Assembly (NCBI GenBank): GCA_012798275.1
Contig: JAAZNO010000193.1
Span: 1 to 7,234, forward strand
Length of the DNA stretch: 7,234 bases
Origin: Chloroflexota bacterium
Lineage (GTDB): Bacteria; Chloroflexota; Anaerolineae; B4-G1; SLSP01
Reading direction: 5' to 3'
This document shows, piece after piece, positions 5,624-7,234 of this stretch; the first letter of the stretch is position 1, and every line of letters starts with the position of its first letter. Position numbers and translations under genes: made by a program. The notes beneath the pieces were generated by a model. The model was given only the letters and a program-made list of their open reading frames with translations. It made no database searches and was not told where the DNA came from.

Positions 5624-7234
5624 TCAATATTCTGCGGCTGCAATCAGCGCTTGAAAGGCGCGGTCTACGGACGAGATGCCTTTCTGTGGGATGACGACAT
5701 CAATGGCAACAATGCCTTGCTCCCCACACCAGGTCAACAGCTCCCCTGTAGGTGTATAGGCGCCCCAAGAATCCTCAATCGAATAGCCCAACGTATCAGC
5801 AAAGATTCTCGCAATACCATCCGAGTTTCGCCCCGCGGAGTAGATCTCGTTGGGAGAGCTGACCGAAGAGTGAAGCTCAATGACTTTCAGATCTGCCGGC
5901 TGCAATTGTTGCAGCAGGTCGCGCAGCGCTTTGGTTTCCGGCTCCGAGAAGGGAGAAGATCCACCCGCGCCAGCTTTCCCCTCGGTATAACCCGGCACAG
6001 GTGCATCCGAACGCCAGTCACTGGTATCCCAATTCCGGTTCAGGTCAACGCCGTTGGCATTATAACGTGAATTGGTAGCATTCCCATCCGGGTTAATCGT
6101 GGGGATGAAGTAGAACATGGTTCCGGCTGGAATGGCGCCCTTTTCGTTATGGATGCGATTGATGAGCGCATTGACGACATCCCGCGTGCTGGTTTGATCA
6201 CCCTGAATGCTGCCCACAACGACCACTGCGGTTCTACCAGAATAACCTATCGTCGCCATAGAGAGCTCCCGCCCCTGCACGGAATAGCCAATACTGCCCC
6301 ATTGAAGGGGCGACAGTTCGGGTGTGGGCGGGGGCGATGGAGGGGATGTGGATGTCGGTCTGGAGGTCGGAGGTTCGGTGGGAGGCAAGGTTGCCAGAGC
6401 GGTCGGCTGCGTTTTTGGAGGCAGGGTCACTTCTTCTGTGACGACTGAAACCACGGGAGGTTGGGTTGCAGGAACTGTCTGGTCATTCAATGATCTCAGA
6501 TAATTAAAGCCGACGAGACCCGCACCCAAAAACAGCAATGCTAAAAAGGCAAGTCCGATAATCAAAGTCGTATTGACATTTCTGGCAGGTCCAGAGACAC
6601 CCCCCAGGGGTTGAGGTGGGTAAGGGTATCCTCCTACTGGAGGCATCGTGGTCGTATGATTCGGGTTGGGTGTACCGCCGCCCTGTAAGGCACGTTGGAA
6701 GTCCTTCACAGTTGGGAAACGGTATTGTGGTTGCAGTTGCGTGGCGCAAATGATGGCCTGCTCCACATGGGGGGGCAAGCCCTGCATGATGCTACCTGGC
6801 GCCGGTAGAGGAAAAGGCGTTCGCGCCATCACGGGATTGTAGCCGGACGTCATCTGCAATAGCACCACCCCCAGGCTATAGACATCGGCCTGAGGACCGC
6901 TCTGACCGATGCCCCCATATTGCTCTGGGGCAGCGTAGCCCGGCGTCCCCATGTTGACCGTATCTCCGCTTTTCCCCGGTTTGAAGTGCCGCGCAATACC
7001 AAAGTCAATGAGCTTGACCTGCCCCTGCGTGTTGAGCATGATATTTCCCGGTTTGAGGTCGCGGAATACAACCGGAGGATTCTGGCGGTGCAGGTAATCC
7101 AATACTTCGCAGAGCTGGTGCGCGATTCCCAGCGCCTCGTTCAACGGCAATCGCCCCCCCGGCGAACGCGCAAGCCGCGCCTCCAGGGTCTCGCCCTCCA
7201 CGAAATCCATCACCAGGTACCAATTGCTGCCCTC
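5624..7234 (-). CDS. Transmembrane Ser/Thr protein kinase with extracellular degenerate M14 carboxypeptidase-like domain (5' end outside window)
   Basis: The frame is open to the right edge; the seven residues before the GTG at 7213 (EGSNWYL) continue a kinase domain, so that GTG is not the start, and the ATP-binding N-lobe lies outside. Residues are counted from 7213. Kinase C-lobe: FRDLKPGN at 50-57 (Phe replaces the His of HRD; Arg and Asp kept), DFG 70-72, APE 95-97, DVYSLG from 110. A Pro/Gly-rich segment (181-210) precedes one membrane helix (about 216-239), a Thr/Pro stalk (246-302) and an M14-like domain (303-529). That domain keeps NPDG (374-377), DLNRNW (390-395), FSEPET (422-427) and one possible zinc His (448). 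The first zinc motif, normally HGxE, reads QGDQ (337-340), and no Glu sits at the catalytic position (IDVVIP 504-509). Expected topology is kinase inside, M14-like domain outside. It ends in a tandem TGA TGA, 33 bp before the next gene. The fold calls are firm; a sensor role is inference. Confidence 0.93.
   Translation of the reverse strand, partial: EGSNWYLVMDFVEGETLEARLARSPGGRLPLNEALGIAHQLCEVLDYLHRQNPPVVFRDLKPGNIMLNTQGQVKLIDFGIARHFKPGKSGDTVNMGTPGYAAPEQYGGIGQSGPQADVYSLGVVLLQMTSGYNPVMARTPFPLPAPGSIMQGLPPHVEQAIICATQLQPQYRFPTVKDFQRALQGGGTPNPNHTTTMPPVGGYPYPPQPLGGVSGPARNVNTTLIIGLAFLALLFLGAGLVGFNYLRSLNDQTVPATQPPVVSVVTEEVTLPPKTQPTALATLPPTEPPTSRPTSTSPPSPPPTPELSPLQWGSIGYSVQGRELSMATIGYSGRTAVVVVGSIQGDQTSTRDVVNALINRIHNEKGAIPAGTMFYFIPTINPDGNATNSRYNANGVDLNRNWDTSDWRSDAPVPGYTEGKAGAGGSSPFSEPETKALRDLLQQLQPADLKVIELHSSVSSPNEIYSAGRNSDGIARIFADTLGYSIEDSWGAYTPTGELLTWCGEQGIVAIDVVIPQKGISSVDRAFQALIAAAEY

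Noticed and set aside
7040..7070. FRD in place of HRD in the kinase catalytic loop as a sign of inactivity
   Set aside because: Arg and catalytic Asp are kept, as are Lys/Asn of the loop, DFG and APE; Phe at this place is familiar in bacterial Ser/Thr kinases.

Overview
The window holds one operon-like run of genes, all read from the minus strand, so transcription runs from high to low coordinates. It encodes a signalling, envelope and ATPase cassette. The composition suggests a moderately GC-rich environmental bacterium, and I would guess Chloroflexota (Anaerolineae-like). The grounds are a membrane Ser/Thr kinase with an FRDLKP catalytic loop, long Thr/Pro linkers, LysM and M14 domains outside the cell, many GTG starts, and N-terminal zinc-ribbon tags. 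This taxonomic call is inference; there is no rRNA or marker gene.

Layout in order of transcription: (1) A Ser/Thr kinase, cut by the right edge, with a kinase domain, one membrane helix, a Thr/Pro stalk and an extracellular M14 carboxypeptidase-like domain whose zinc-ligand and catalytic residues look lost. (2) 33 bp later, a membrane-anchored M14 carboxypeptidase with an apparently intact active site and a C-terminal LysM. (3) A 191-bp gap that is not empty. It continues the reading frame of gene 2 past its TGA for 64 codons, resembles the C-terminal part of an L,D-transpeptidase (YkuD) domain, and ends in a GTGA overlap with the next gene. (4) A membrane protein with an N-terminal zinc ribbon, a Pro-rich linker and two or three membrane segments. 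(5) 30 bp later, a 938-residue HerA/VirB4-like ATPase, also with an N-terminal zinc ribbon. (6) A 57-codon gene whose ATG directly follows the ATPase stop codon and which has an excellent Shine-Dalgarno. (7) After about 100 bp without a convincing gene, the first four codons of another gene, with a strong Shine-Dalgarno, run off the left edge.

Working model (inference): the kinase's dead carboxypeptidase domain could bind cell-wall peptides or stems and report to the cytoplasmic kinase, while the neighbouring active paralogue trims or anchors to peptidoglycan. The two zinc-ribbon proteins, one in the membrane and one a nucleic-acid-translocase-like ATPase, would be downstream effectors. I do not recognise this combination as a described system. 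Intrinsic terminators, promoters, tRNAs, rRNAs, insertion sequences and CRISPR arrays were not seen. A perfect 12-bp inverted repeat lies at the 3' end of gene 4.
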